Source of the DNA: Brachybacterium sp. FME24
GTDB taxonomy: Bacteria > Actinomycetota > Actinomycetes > Actinomycetales > Dermabacteraceae
Assembly: GCF_014897705.1 (NCBI RefSeq)
Contig: NZ_JABUXV010000030.1
Location: forward strand, 1 to 34,196
Reading direction: 5' to 3'
Length of the DNA stretch: 34,196 bases
Position 1 is the first letter of the stretch; every line of letters starts with the position of its first letter. The position numbers and the translations under genes were made by a program. Below, in pieces: positions 7,871 to 16,341 of the stretch. The notes under the pieces are model-generated. The model saw nothing but the letters and a program-made list of their open reading frames with translations, had not been told where the DNA came from and ran no database searches.

Positions 7871-8877
7871 CCGCCACAACAGCCGTAGAAGGCTCCATCA
7901 CCCCTCCGGCATACCGACACCACCCCAGCGCACCGCTGCGTCCGATCAACTGGAACCGCGTGAGCGACGAGAAGGACCTCGAGATCTGGAACCGCCTGAC
8001 CGCGAACTTCTGGCTGCCCGAGAAGGTGCCCCTGTCCAACGACCACCAGGCCTGGCAAGCACTCGCGCCCCATGAACGAACCCTCACCATGCGAGTCTTC
8101 ACCGGCCTCACCCTGCTCGACACCGTGCAGGCCACCGTCGGGGAGATCTGCCAGATCCAGGACGCCCGCACAGAGCACGAGGAAGCCGTCTACACCAACA
8201 TCGCCTTCATGCAGTCCGTCCACGCCCGCTCGTACTCCTCGGTGTTCTCGACCCTGACCAGTACCCGAGAGATCGATGAGGCCTACCGCTGGGCGATCGG
8301 CAACGACCTGCTTCAAGCGCGATGCAAGAAGGTGCTCCAGCACTACTACGGGCCCGACCCGTTAAAGCGGAAGGTGTCCTCCACCCTGCTCTCCAGCCTT
8401 CTGCTCTACGCCGGCTTCTACCTGCCGCTGCACTTCTCCGTGCACGCCACCCTGACCAACACCGCCGACATGATCCGACTCATCCTGCGCGACAAGGCCG
8501 TGCACGGCTACTACTCGGGCTACAAGTACCAGCGCGGCCTCGAGGCTCACCCCAACCGCCGCGACGAGATGAAGGAGTTCACGTACACCCTGCTCGAAGA
8601 GCTCTACGAGCTCGAGCTCGACTACTCCGGCGAGCTCTACGAACCCCTCGGGCTAATGGACGATGTCGCCGCATTCGTGCGCTACAACGCGAACAAATCC
8701 CTCATGAACCTCGGCTACCCGGCACGGTTCACCGCCGACGAGACGTCAGTCAGCCCAGAGATCCTCGCCGCGCTCGCCCCCAACGCCGACGAGAATCACG
8801 ACTTCTTCAGCGGAAGCGGATCGTCGTACATCATCGGCAAGGCCGAGCACACCAGCGACGACGACTGGGACTTCTAG
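7867..8877 (+). CDS. Class Ie (QSK-type, metal-free) ribonucleotide reductase radical subunit NrdF
   Basis: This 336-aa protein is a full-length NrdF, including the C-terminal tail (DDDWDF) that docks to NrdE. In E. coli NrdF the metal ligands are D67, E98, H101, E158, E192 and H195, with radical Y105. Spacing is identical here, giving D85, Q116, H119, S176, K210 and H213, with Y123 retained. Three Glu ligands are thus Gln, Ser and Lys. That triplet defines the QSK group of class Ie subunits, which carry no metal and use a DOPA radical made from the tyrosine with NrdI. The codons CAG (8212), TCC (8392) and AAG (8494) confirm it. No nrdE or nrdH is present, so it presumably works with a NrdE encoded elsewhere. 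Confidence 0.95.
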   Translation: MTATTAVEGSITPPAYRHHPSAPLRPINWNRVSDEKDLEIWNRLTANFWLPEKVPLSNDHQAWQALAPHERTLTMRVFTGLTLLDTVQATVGEICQIQDARTEHEEAVYTNIAFMQSVHARSYSSVFSTLTSTREIDEAYRWAIGNDLLQARCKKVLQHYYGPDPLKRKVSSTLLSSLLLYAGFYLPLHFSVHATLTNTADMIRLILRDKAVHGYYSGYKYQRGLEAHPNRRDEMKEFTYTLLEELYELELDYSGELYEPLGLMDDVAAFVRYNANKSLMNLGYPARFTADETSVSPEILAALAPNADENHDFFSGSGSSYIIGKAEHTSDDDWDF

Positions 8878-8915
8878 ACACGCAGACTCACCTGTCGGAC
8901 TCGAAGCGGTACCGC

Positions 8916-8948
8916 GCTTGCCCCGGATCGCTACGACCCGGGGCAAGC
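8916..8948 (+). terminator. Hairpin terminator after nrdF
   Basis: An 11-bp perfect stem, GCTTGCCCCGG (8916-8926) with CCGGGGCAAGC (8938-8948), has an 11-base loop. It lies 39 bases after the nrdF stop and has no U-tract. Confidence 0.7.
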
Positions 8949-8966
8949 ACTCAGCGCAGACCGTGC

Positions 8967-9002
8967 TGCGGCAGACCTGAACCCGTCCGCAGGTCTGCCG
9001 CA
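8967..9002. terminator. Second hairpin, possibly terminating the convergent recombinase operon
   Basis: A 13-bp perfect stem, TGCGGCAGACCTG (8967-8979) with CAGGTCTGCCGCA (8990-9002), has a 10-base loop. It sits 60 bases beyond the stop of the minus-strand gene ending at 9062. It may serve that operon, or back up the first hairpin in the other direction. Confidence 0.6.
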
Positions 9003-9061
9003 ACGGCTCGCCTGGCCACTCGCACTCAGATTGCCGGGGGAAGGAATCATTCGCCGCTGCA

Positions 9062-10528
9062 CTATTCATCCGAGAGAGATGCTCGCAGTTCGGGGTAGTT
9101 ACCCCATCTCGAGCCGGTGCGGGCGGCGTGCCTGATAGCGGTTCCAATGTTGATCCCGAGGGTGTCTGCGACGACGCTGGCGGGCACGGTCTGGACGAGC
9201 TGATCGATACGGGCGTTCTGCGTCCTGCGAGCATCGATTTTGTGCGGTGCGAGATGGAGCGTGACGATCGCTTCGCTGACATGGAGATGGGGCGTTGTTC
9301 CAGGGAAGAGCCAATCGGGGCCTCCACCGACGAAGGTCCGTTGTTCCTCGAGCTCGCTAACGTAGCGGCGGAGGAGTTCGGCGATCGGCTCGGGCAGAGC
9401 GAGAGGCGTGCGCCCGAAGGTGATGCTCAAAGTCGTCTCGTGACCTGAGACGTCTGATTGGCGGAGGCGGACGCAGTCGCTGATCCGTTGCGCGAAGACG
9501 AGCACCAGCAAGCCGATGATGCGGCTTGCGGACGGGATGGACGTGTCATCGAGAAGCTCATCGACTTTCCGCCAGATGGTGTCCTCCGGGACAGAGGGGG
9601 CGGGCCGAGCTTGCGGGCGATGAGGCGGCATGAGGGGTCTGGTCAGCTTCTGCCGGATCGCCCAATTGAGGAAGGTGGCGACCGCTCCCTGGGAGCGGTG
9701 ATGGGTGAAGAATCGATCTACGGAGCGCTGGTCCAACGTCCCCATCTGAACTCCCTGATCATCCAGCCAGACCAGGAAGGAGGCGATCTTGCGCAACGCG
9801 GACCATCGAGCGTTGAACATGCCGACGGTCAGGGGCTTTTGCGCGCGCCGCTGCCTGGTCTGGCGGAGGACTTGCCAACGGAAGTACTGGTTGATGATCT
9901 GCGCGTGGTGGGAGGGGAGGTCGTTGACGAGATGCTCAGCAAGTATCTCGAGGTCGTTGAGCCGGACGTCGATCGTGGGGAGGGTTTCGGCACTGATGAG
10001 CATGTGGCGCAGATACCGCACGCGAGGCGAGAGTGGGAGGGCGTCGAGTGTGTCGTGACTGATCTGCACCTCGCCAGTAGCCATGGCACGCAGAGTCTTT
10101 CCGATCGGCGATCTTCGCAGCCATCGCACCACCGCGCGCGGGTCACGTGCAGCCATGAGGTGGCCGTAGAGGCTAGCGAGGCCAGGATGGATATCGCCGT
10201 TCTCGTCAGCGAGGACCTCGCGGAGGCGTTCGGCCAGTCGACAGGTGCCGCACTGAGATCCAGTGAGCTGTTCCTCGCTTCCGCAAGTGATGCACGCGAA
10301 CCGCGGAGGTTCGCCAGCACAGGGCGCGCAGACGATGCGTCGCTCCGAGTCGTAGAAGGCCAGGACCTTGACCTGAGCGCACCCGGGACAGGATCCGGGA
10401 TGTCGGCGGAGTCTTGAGTAGCAGGCGTTGCAGATTCGCTGCTCGAGAATCGAGTAACGGGCTGCGACATGGCGAGCACATTCGTCGCAGCCGACCTGGT
10501 GACCACGTGTGCTCCCAGGCGGGGTCAT
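9062..10528 (-). CDS. Zinc-ribbon tyrosine recombinase-like protein
   Basis: This 488-aa protein starts with six CxxC knuckles (C14/C17, C33/C36, C47/C50, C67/C70, C79/C82, C93/C96), enough for three zinc ribbons. A helical middle follows, and then a C-terminal region resembling a tyrosine recombinase catalytic domain: QRISDCVRL carries the likely first Arg. The second motif is degenerate (HKIDARRTQNARI, with no LGH) and ends with a possible Tyr in RWGNY. It could be an accessory or targeting subunit rather than an active recombinase. Start ATG 10528 is chosen because it overlaps the upstream stop as ATGA; the frame is open further to 10666. It is the last of three coupled genes. Confidence 0.6.
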   Translation of the reverse strand: MTPPGSTRGHQVGCDECARHVAARYSILEQRICNACYSRLRRHPGSCPGCAQVKVLAFYDSERRIVCAPCAGEPPRFACITCGSEEQLTGSQCGTCRLAERLREVLADENGDIHPGLASLYGHLMAARDPRAVVRWLRRSPIGKTLRAMATGEVQISHDTLDALPLSPRVRYLRHMLISAETLPTIDVRLNDLEILAEHLVNDLPSHHAQIINQYFRWQVLRQTRQRRAQKPLTVGMFNARWSALRKIASFLVWLDDQGVQMGTLDQRSVDRFFTHHRSQGAVATFLNWAIRQKLTRPLMPPHRPQARPAPSVPEDTIWRKVDELLDDTSIPSASRIIGLLVLVFAQRISDCVRLRQSDVSGHETTLSITFGRTPLALPEPIAELLRRYVSELEEQRTFVGGGPDWLFPGTTPHLHVSEAIVTLHLAPHKIDARRTQNARIDQLVQTVPASVVADTLGINIGTAIRHAARTGSRWGNYPELRASLSDE

Positions 10529-10875
10529 TCGTGCGGGCGGTGCAGCTTGGCGGGGATGGGGCGAAGCTCGCCAATCGCAGGCCCGGAGGCCTCTGGAGCG
10601 CCAGCAACTCGGCGAGGACGCACGCTCTGGACCTTCGGGATCTCGATGAGATCGTTGGGTGTGCACTCGAGGATCCGGCAGAGGGCGGCGAACACTTCGA
10701 CGTTCAGCCTCTCGGGCGTCTTCGTCACCAACCGGAACACTTGCTCGCGCGAGAGCTGCACTCCCTGGGCGCGCAACGGTGCGATCAGATCTGTCGTCTG
10801 GAACATCCCAGCCGCAGCCATCATCGGGCGTAGATTCCAGGTGATCGGGATGTCAGAGTCGGGAGTCGTCGGCAT
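10525..10875 (-). CDS. XRE-type helix-turn-helix regulator
   Basis: This 116-aa protein has a Cro/CI-like helix-turn-helix over about residues 10-75 (LRPMMAAAGM, LSREQVFRLVTKTPERLNVEVFAALCRILECTPNDLIEI), the pattern of small XRE proteins. The tail is Pro- and Arg-rich and looks disordered. ATG 10875 is preferred over ATG 10887 because GGAGG lies 5 bases upstream. It overlaps the recombinase gene before it by 23 bases and the zinc-ribbon gene after it by 4, so the three form one operon. It likely controls the element's own promoter. Confidence 0.75.
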   Translation of the reverse strand: MPTTPDSDIPITWNLRPMMAAAGMFQTTDLIAPLRAQGVQLSREQVFRLVTKTPERLNVEVFAALCRILECTPNDLIEIPKVQSVRPRRVAGAPEASGPAIGELRPIPAKLHRPHE

Positions 10876-11968
10876 CGGGTCCTCCATAGATCCGGGAGAG
10901 GGCTTGGTTGATCATGCGGTTCTTGAAGTCGTCACCGACGGACGTGTAGATGGCGGTTGTCGAGGCGTAGGCGTGCCCGACCTGGTCCTGCACGAACTTC
11001 TCGGCGTATCCCCATTCGATGAGGTTGGTGACGTACGTGTGGCGCAGGGCATGGACACTGAGCTCCGGCGGCAGCCCCGCTTCGTCGCGGAGCTGCGCGA
11101 AACGCAGGTCGATGTAGCGCAGAGAGACGCGCGTGCCTCGCTCGGTCGGCCACAGCGGTCCCGACAAGTCCGCAGTGAACCGGGACCGGGCCTGGTCGAC
11201 CCATTGGGCCAAACCTTCCGTGATCCAGTCCAGCTCAGGGAGCGTGAGCACCGAACGTCGACGCGGGCCTGAGCCGTGAGAGCCCTTGCCCCAGCGCACG
11301 TCGACCGCCCCGAAGCGTCCGAACCGCGGGGCAGCACCGTTGGGCCGCAGATCAGCTACATCCAGACCGACGGCCTCGGCCCTGCGTAGTCCGTAGGCGT
11401 AGATGGTCTTGAAGATCTGGGAGTCACGCAGCGCGGCGAGGGCACCCTTTCGACCCTGCCGAAGGATTGTCTCGACGCGGTGGTCGGCCACCGCGAAGAG
11501 CTGCTCGAGCTCGTCGTAGGTGAGTGCTCGCCGCTGTGGGCGGCCTTCGTAATCGACCAGGTGTGCGAGCGTGTTCCACTCGTGGCAGATCTGCTGTGGC
11601 GCGGTTCCGAAACGTTCTTCACAGTCCGCCGCCCACCGGTACCGAGGATCGGTGAGGTAGTCGCAGAACAGGCGGATGATGGAGTGATACCCCCGGATCG
11701 TCGAGGGAGTCGCCGGACTCTGCCCAGACTTCGCCCGGGTCGTGAAGTCCTCCAAGTCCCCCGGCGACCACTCCCACGGGTAGCGGCCAACAAACTCTTC
11801 AAACCTCCTAACGACCAGCTCGCGACCGCCGATCGTCCGCTCAGTCAGGCCTCGACTGATCTGCTGATCAGCCCAGCCCGAGAGCATCGCCTCGAACACG
11901 AAGCGATGCTCATCCAGCGCCCGCACGTTGCGGAGCTGTCGAAGCGGAGACACTCCACGGATGCCCAT
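10853..11968 (-). CDS. Tyrosine recombinase / integrase
   Basis: This 371-aa protein is a tyrosine recombinase. An N-terminal SAM-like core-binding domain covers about residues 25-115. The catalytic domain holds R195 (YAYGLRRAE), K228 (RWGKGSHG), H306 and R309 (SVHALRHTYVTN), H332 (DQVGHAYAST) and nucleophile Y341 (AIYTSVGDD), so all active-site residues are present. The start is ATG 11968, 8 bases after GGAG; GTG 11977 is possible. It opens a three-gene operon with an XRE regulator and a zinc-ribbon recombinase-like protein, an arrangement suggesting a transposon or genomic-island module. Its promoter end abuts the copA stop. Confidence 0.88.
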   Translation of the reverse strand: MGIRGVSPLRQLRNVRALDEHRFVFEAMLSGWADQQISRGLTERTIGGRELVVRRFEEFVGRYPWEWSPGDLEDFTTRAKSGQSPATPSTIRGYHSIIRLFCDYLTDPRYRWAADCEERFGTAPQQICHEWNTLAHLVDYEGRPQRRALTYDELEQLFAVADHRVETILRQGRKGALAALRDSQIFKTIYAYGLRRAEAVGLDVADLRPNGAAPRFGRFGAVDVRWGKGSHGSGPRRRSVLTLPELDWITEGLAQWVDQARSRFTADLSGPLWPTERGTRVSLRYIDLRFAQLRDEAGLPPELSVHALRHTYVTNLIEWGYAEKFVQDQVGHAYASTTAIYTSVGDDFKNRMINQALSRIYGGPDADDSRL

Positions 11969-11982
11969 GTCCACCACTCCAG

Positions 11983-12011
11983 TATTGCATCTATTGCATC
12001 ATTGATGCATC
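11983..12011. repeat. Short TTGCATC repeats at the recombinase/copA junction
   Basis: TATTGCATC occurs twice in direct tandem (11983-11991 and 11992-12000), followed by a related ATTGATGCATC (12001-12011). The block spans the copA stop codon and lies just upstream of the integrase start. A related CTATTCATC is at 9062-9070, at the far end of the three-gene module. These could be regulator binding sites or module ends. Confidence 0.4.
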
Positions 12012-14338
12012 TCGGCTCGCGCGTTCGTGGTCGTCTCCGACCTAGCTCCTTGCCCCCGAGGTGCCGGGCCTGCGGAAGGGCGGAGCGTTTGGATGTTTTG
12101 GAGGCGGAGGCTGTTGTGGACGACGAAGACGGAGGAGAGGGACATCGCGGCGGCTGCGATGAGGGGGTTGAGTAGTCCGATCGCGGCGATCGGGATGGCG
12201 GCGATGTTGTAGGCGAAGGCCCAGATGAGGTTGGTGCGGATGGTGCGGTTGGTGGCGCGGGCGAGGGTGATGGCGTCGGCGATCGCGTAGAGATCATCCC
12301 GGACGAGGATGATGTCGGCAGTCTTGAGGGCGACGTCGGTGCCGGTGACGATTCCGAGTCCTAGGTCGGCGGCTGCGAGGGCGGGGGCGTCGTTGATGCC
12401 GTCGCCGACCATGGCGACTCGGTGTCCCTCGTCCTGGAGTTGTTCGATCACGGCGACCTTCTCGGTGGGCAGGACGCCGGCACGGACGTCCGGGATGCCG
12501 AGGGAGCCTGCTACCCGTTCGGCAGCTGCCGGGGTGTCACCCGTGAGGAGCACCGTCCGCAGCCCCAGCTCGTGCAATGCGGCGACGGCCTCCACGGCAT
12601 CCGGCTTCATCACGTCGGAGAGAGTGATCACCCCGATGGCCTCCGTGCCTCGTGCGACCAGCGCTGTGGAGTGCCCTGCCCGCTCGGCATCATTGACGGT
12701 CTCCGCCAGCGGCTCGCTGACGTGGGCGCCGCGCTCACGCAGGAAGGCCGGGCTGCCGACAGCGATGCTCTCCCCGTCGATCGTTGCACTGATCCCGTGA
12801 CCGGGGGAGACGATGTGCTCGGTGGCCGTGGGGATGTCGGCCACCATGGTCGCGGCGTGGGTGCGGAGTGCTTCGGCGACGGCATGTTCGGAGGATGCTT
12901 CGACGCCGGCAGCCAGGCGCATGAGCTGCTCGGCGGTGACACCGTCTGCATGGATGCCGACCACGCGCGGGGCGCCGAGCGTGAGGGTTCCGGTCTTGTC
13001 CAGGACGACGGTGGTGACCTTGCCGCTGGCTTCCAGCGCGTCCTGTCCCTTGACCAGGACCCCGAGCAGCGCGCCGCGTCCGACGCCGACCATGAGCGCC
13101 GTGGGGGTGGCGAGGCCGAGGGCGCAGGGGCAGGCGATGATCAGCACGCTGATCCCGTTGGTCACCGCTGTGGACACGTCTGCACCGGCAAGGAGCCAGG
13201 CAAGCGCGACGAGCACGGTGAGGACGAGGACGACGGGCACGAAGACGCGCACCACGGCGTCGACGAGGTGCTGGGCCTGGGCCTTGCGGATCTGCGCCTG
13301 CTCTGCGACGGCGGCCATCTGTGCGAGCTGCGTGTGGGCACCCACCCGGGTCGCCTCGAGGGCGAGGATCCCGTCCGCGGAGACGGAGCCGCCGATGACC
13401 TCGTCGCCCGGCCCGACCGTGCGGTGGAGTGACTCGCCGGTCATGGCGCCCGTGTCGAGCGAAGCAGTGCCCTCGATGACCCGGCCATCGACGGCGATCG
13501 TCTCGCCGGGGCGCACGAGCACGACGTCCCCGGTGCGGAGCTCCTCGACCGGCACCATCGTCTCGACCCCGTCACGTCGACGGCGGGCCTCCCGTGCCCC
13601 GAGGGCGGACAGCGCGCCGAGCACGTCGCCGGCGCGGCGCCGGCTGCGGGTCTCGAAGTAGCGGCCCGCGAGCTGGAAGGTCGTCAGTCCCGCGGCGACA
13701 TCGAGGTACAGGGCGTTGGCGCCCTCGGGGACCTCGCCGATGCCGAGCCACACGCCGTCGGCGGCGTCGATGCCCGCGAGCATCGAGACCAGGGCCCAGC
13801 CGAACGAGGTGAGGATGCCGATGGAGACGAGAGTGTCCATGCTGACGGAGCGGTTCTGCAGGTTCCTCCAGGCAGCCCGGTGGAAGGGCCATGCCGCCCA
13901 CGTGATGACGGGGACCGCGAGGAGGACGCACAGCAGTTCCCAGCCGGGGAACCGCCATTGCTCGACGAGTGCGAGGGCGATGGTGAGGTCCATCAGGGGG
14001 ACGGTGAGCAGTGCTGCGGTGATGAGTCTGCGCCGCAGGCTCACGATGCGGTTCTCGTTGGCGCGGCGCGACCACTCGTCGTCCTGGTCGTCGTGCTCGG
14101 CGGCGTCATACCCGGCGCCGCGGATGACATCGATCGCGTGCGCCGGTGAGGTGATGCCCGTGACGACGGCGCGCTCGGTGGCGTAGTTGACGGTGGCGCT
14201 GACGCCGTCGAGCTTGTTCAGCTTCCGCTCGATGCGATTCGCGCATGCCGCGCAGGTCATCCCGGAGACGTCGAAGGTGTACCGCTCCTCCAGGGAGAGG
14301 GCTGGTGGGGCGGCCTGTGCGGTGGGGGTGTGGTTCAT
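11999..14338 (-). CDS. Copper-exporting P1B-type ATPase
   Basis: This 779-aa Cu(I) efflux pump starts with one heavy-metal-associated domain (GMTCAAC, C29 and C32). It then shows the actuator motif TGES at 300-303, the metal site CPC at 403-405 in the sixth membrane helix, the phosphorylation site DKTGT with D447, GDGIND, and the late-helix features AYNIAAIPIAA and MSLSS that mark copper pumps. The usual His-Pro of the nucleotide domain is His-Ala here (SEHAVAEA, H485). The frame remains open upstream to 15130, but that part is a shadow of the CtaG gene; ATG 14338 overlaps its stop as ATGA. It is coupled to CtaG and probably under BlaI-type control. Confidence 0.93.
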   Translation of the reverse strand: MNHTPTAQAAPPALSLEERYTFDVSGMTCAACANRIERKLNKLDGVSATVNYATERAVVTGITSPAHAIDVIRGAGYDAAEHDDQDDEWSRRANENRIVSLRRRLITAALLTVPLMDLTIALALVEQWRFPGWELLCVLLAVPVITWAAWPFHRAAWRNLQNRSVSMDTLVSIGILTSFGWALVSMLAGIDAADGVWLGIGEVPEGANALYLDVAAGLTTFQLAGRYFETRSRRRAGDVLGALSALGAREARRRRDGVETMVPVEELRTGDVVLVRPGETIAVDGRVIEGTASLDTGAMTGESLHRTVGPGDEVIGGSVSADGILALEATRVGAHTQLAQMAAVAEQAQIRKAQAQHLVDAVVRVFVPVVLVLTVLVALAWLLAGADVSTAVTNGISVLIIACPCALGLATPTALMVGVGRGALLGVLVKGQDALEASGKVTTVVLDKTGTLTLGAPRVVGIHADGVTAEQLMRLAAGVEASSEHAVAEALRTHAATMVADIPTATEHIVSPGHGISATIDGESIAVGSPAFLRERGAHVSEPLAETVNDAERAGHSTALVARGTEAIGVITLSDVMKPDAVEAVAALHELGLRTVLLTGDTPAAAERVAGSLGIPDVRAGVLPTEKVAVIEQLQDEGHRVAMVGDGINDAPALAAADLGLGIVTGTDVALKTADIILVRDDLYAIADAITLARATNRTIRTNLIWAFAYNIAAIPIAAIGLLNPLIAAAAMSLSSVFVVHNSLRLQNIQTLRPSAGPAPRGQGARSETTTNARAEMHQ

Positions 14339-16263
14339 CGGGTGCGCTCCCTGTCCGAGAGTCTCTTGAGCATGTCGTTGTAGGCGTCGAACTCGGTGTC
14401 CAGGCCGCGGTCGAGGTGCCGATCCCGGCGACGGGCCTCCTTGTCGTCCTGGCGCGCCCATTGGATGCACAGTGCGACGATCGCGATGATCAGCGGGATC
14501 TCCCCACCCGCCCAGGCCACCGCGCCGGCCATCTTCTGGGACTCCCACAGGTTCGCCCACGGCAGTGCGAGGTAGTCGTAGTAGGTCTGGGCGAACAGCG
14601 TGGGCGAGGAGTAGATGGCCACTCCGAAGAAGGCGTGGAAGGGCATCGCGGCGAAGGTGTAGCCGAGCTTCCCGATATGGGGCAGCGGGCGCGGCGGACG
14701 GTCCACACCGATGATCAGGCTGTAGTACGCGTACCCCGTGGCCAGGAAGTGGAGGTTCATCAGCTGGTGCGCCCAGTGGAAGCGCATCATCGTGCCGAAC
14801 AGCGGAGTGAAGTACAGGCCGTAGTAGGAGCCGATGAAGATGACGAACACGACCGCCGGGTGGTAGAGGGTCCGCAGCAGCCGCCAGTGCAGGATCTGCG
14901 TCACCCATGAGTGCACGCCCGCCCGGCGTCGATCCGCGCGTGCGGTGCGCAGGATCAACGTGATCACCCCGCCCTGGACCAGGAGGATCGGAGCGAGCAT
15001 CGACAGGCTCATGTGCACCACCATGTGCACGCCGAAGTCGGGGGCGGAGTACTTTCCGAACCCGGAGCTCGTGGCCGCGAGGACGACCAGCCAGCCGCCA
15101 CACCACAGCAGTACGCGGCTGATGGGCCATCTCGTGCCCCGGCGGCGCAGGACGATCACCATCGCGAGATAGGACGCGATGCCGACGACGGCGAGGACGG
15201 CGAACAGCAGGTTGAGCCTCCCTGTGCTCATCAGCGTCGCGAAGGTCGGCGCATCCGGCACCTCGAACCCCATGAACACCTCAGGGATGCTCGTGGGCAC
15301 GAAGTACTGCGGTGGCGGAATGCGAGTCATCGCCGCACCGATCGCCACCCACACGGTGATCAGCAGGGCCGGGACCGCCATCCGGTGAGAGCCCCTGCGC
15401 CGCATCACCACGAGAGAGACAACGAGCGCTGCCAGAAGAGCAAGACGCACCAGGGTGAGAACGCCGGTCACGCTCGCCCACGGATCGCTCCCGGCAAGTT
15501 TGAACCACGTCACCACGAGCTCCGCCGCGAGCACGGCGACCGCCCCGACCAGGCCGACGCGGAGGACGAGCCCCTCGTCGAGAGGGCCCCTTTCCCCGCT
15601 GCGGATCAGCCGCACCGCGGCGGTGACCAGGACCGGTCCGAGGAGGACTCCTGCCGCGATGGTCTGGAGCGCGCCGGCATCCCCGCCGATGTCATGGTTC
15701 GGACCGACGAGGATCTGCCCCACCACCACCGGCGCCAGCGCGCCGATGATCCCCGCCCACAGCCCCGGCAGCAGCGTCGTCCAGCGCGTGCCCCAGTAGG
15801 AGCACAGCCACAGGACCAGCGCTCCGAACAGGGTCACGGTCCATGCCCGGGGCATGTAGCCGAACGTGTAGAGCGGTCCGAACGCACCTGGCTCCAGGAG
15901 GCGGCCCAGCTCGACGCCGTTGGACTCGGGTGCAGCGACGATCAGGTTCGCCGCCGCCAGCACGGTCCAGGCGCCCGACGCCCAAGTGAGGAGGCGCAGG
16001 TCCGGGCCGAATCGCAGCCGGCCTGCCTCGCTCTTCCCGCGCGGATGCAGGAACAGCACCGCGACGACGGCGCCCAGGGAGGTCACGGCCGCGAGGTCTG
16101 CGGCACCGCGCAGCGCGGCGGCAGTCACGGCCGTCCCTGTTCCGGGGAACCCTCGGTGGATGTCCTCGTACACGGAGGGGCCGCCGAGCAGGTTCGCGGC
16201 CATCGCAGGAAGTATTGCGACGAGGAGCGCGCCGAGCGCGAAGGCCACTGCTCTCTGCTTCAC
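14335..16263 (-). CDS. CopD-CtaG fusion membrane protein (copper handling, oxidase assembly)
   Basis: This protein of about 642 aa has two membrane parts. The N-terminal half resembles CopD-type copper import domains, with a Pro-Gly-Thr-rich periplasmic loop after the first helix and about eight helices. The C-terminal half is a caa3-type CtaG cytochrome oxidase assembly domain, with conserved His clusters HMVVHMSLSM, FHWAHQLMNLHF and MPFHAFFGV. Such fusions are common in Actinobacteria. GTG 16263 is chosen since a -10 TAGAGT ends 7 bases before it and the operator overlaps that -10; a GTG at 16341, adjoining the M56 stop, would add 26 residues but place the operator inside the gene. It is coupled to copA by ATGA. 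Confidence 0.85.
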   Translation of the reverse strand: MKQRAVAFALGALLVAILPAMAANLLGGPSVYEDIHRGFPGTGTAVTAAALRGAADLAAVTSLGAVVAVLFLHPRGKSEAGRLRFGPDLRLLTWASGAWTVLAAANLIVAAPESNGVELGRLLEPGAFGPLYTFGYMPRAWTVTLFGALVLWLCSYWGTRWTTLLPGLWAGIIGALAPVVVGQILVGPNHDIGGDAGALQTIAAGVLLGPVLVTAAVRLIRSGERGPLDEGLVLRVGLVGAVAVLAAELVVTWFKLAGSDPWASVTGVLTLVRLALLAALVVSLVVMRRRGSHRMAVPALLITVWVAIGAAMTRIPPPQYFVPTSIPEVFMGFEVPDAPTFATLMSTGRLNLLFAVLAVVGIASYLAMVIVLRRRGTRWPISRVLLWCGGWLVVLAATSSGFGKYSAPDFGVHMVVHMSLSMLAPILLVQGGVITLILRTARADRRRAGVHSWVTQILHWRLLRTLYHPAVVFVIFIGSYYGLYFTPLFGTMMRFHWAHQLMNLHFLATGYAYYSLIIGVDRPPRPLPHIGKLGYTFAAMPFHAFFGVAIYSSPTLFAQTYYDYLALPWANLWESQKMAGAVAWAGGEIPLIIAIVALCIQWARQDDKEARRRDRHLDRGLDTEFDAYNDMLKRLSDRERTR

Positions 16264-16270
16264 CACGCCG

Positions 16271-16286
16271 ACTCTACAAGATGTCG
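16271..16286 (-). promoter_or_regulatory. BlaI/CopY-like operator over the -10 of the ctaG-copA operon
   Basis: On the minus strand CGACATCTTGTAG (16286-16274) fits the dyad CTACA-N3-TGTAG with one mismatch. It overlaps the -10 hexamer TAGAGT (16276-16271), which is followed by 7 bases and the GTG start. The same arrangement occurs at 17655-17670. Repressor binding here would block the promoter. Confidence 0.6.
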
Positions 16287-16341
16287 AATACTGGTCTCGG
16301 GGCGACAGGTCGCGATGTCGCGGACGTCTCCCGTGCGCCAC

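Noticed and set aside
7867..8877. NrdF as an inactive, decayed paralogue
   Set aside because: Only the three Glu ligands differ, they differ in the exact Gln/Ser/Lys pattern known for metal-free enzymes, and the radical Tyr, tail and coupled NrdI are intact.
14339..15130. Open frame extending copA by 264 residues upstream
   Set aside because: That part is Arg/His/Pro-rich and lies inside the CtaG gene in another frame; ATG 14338 gives a normal CopA with a stop-start overlap.
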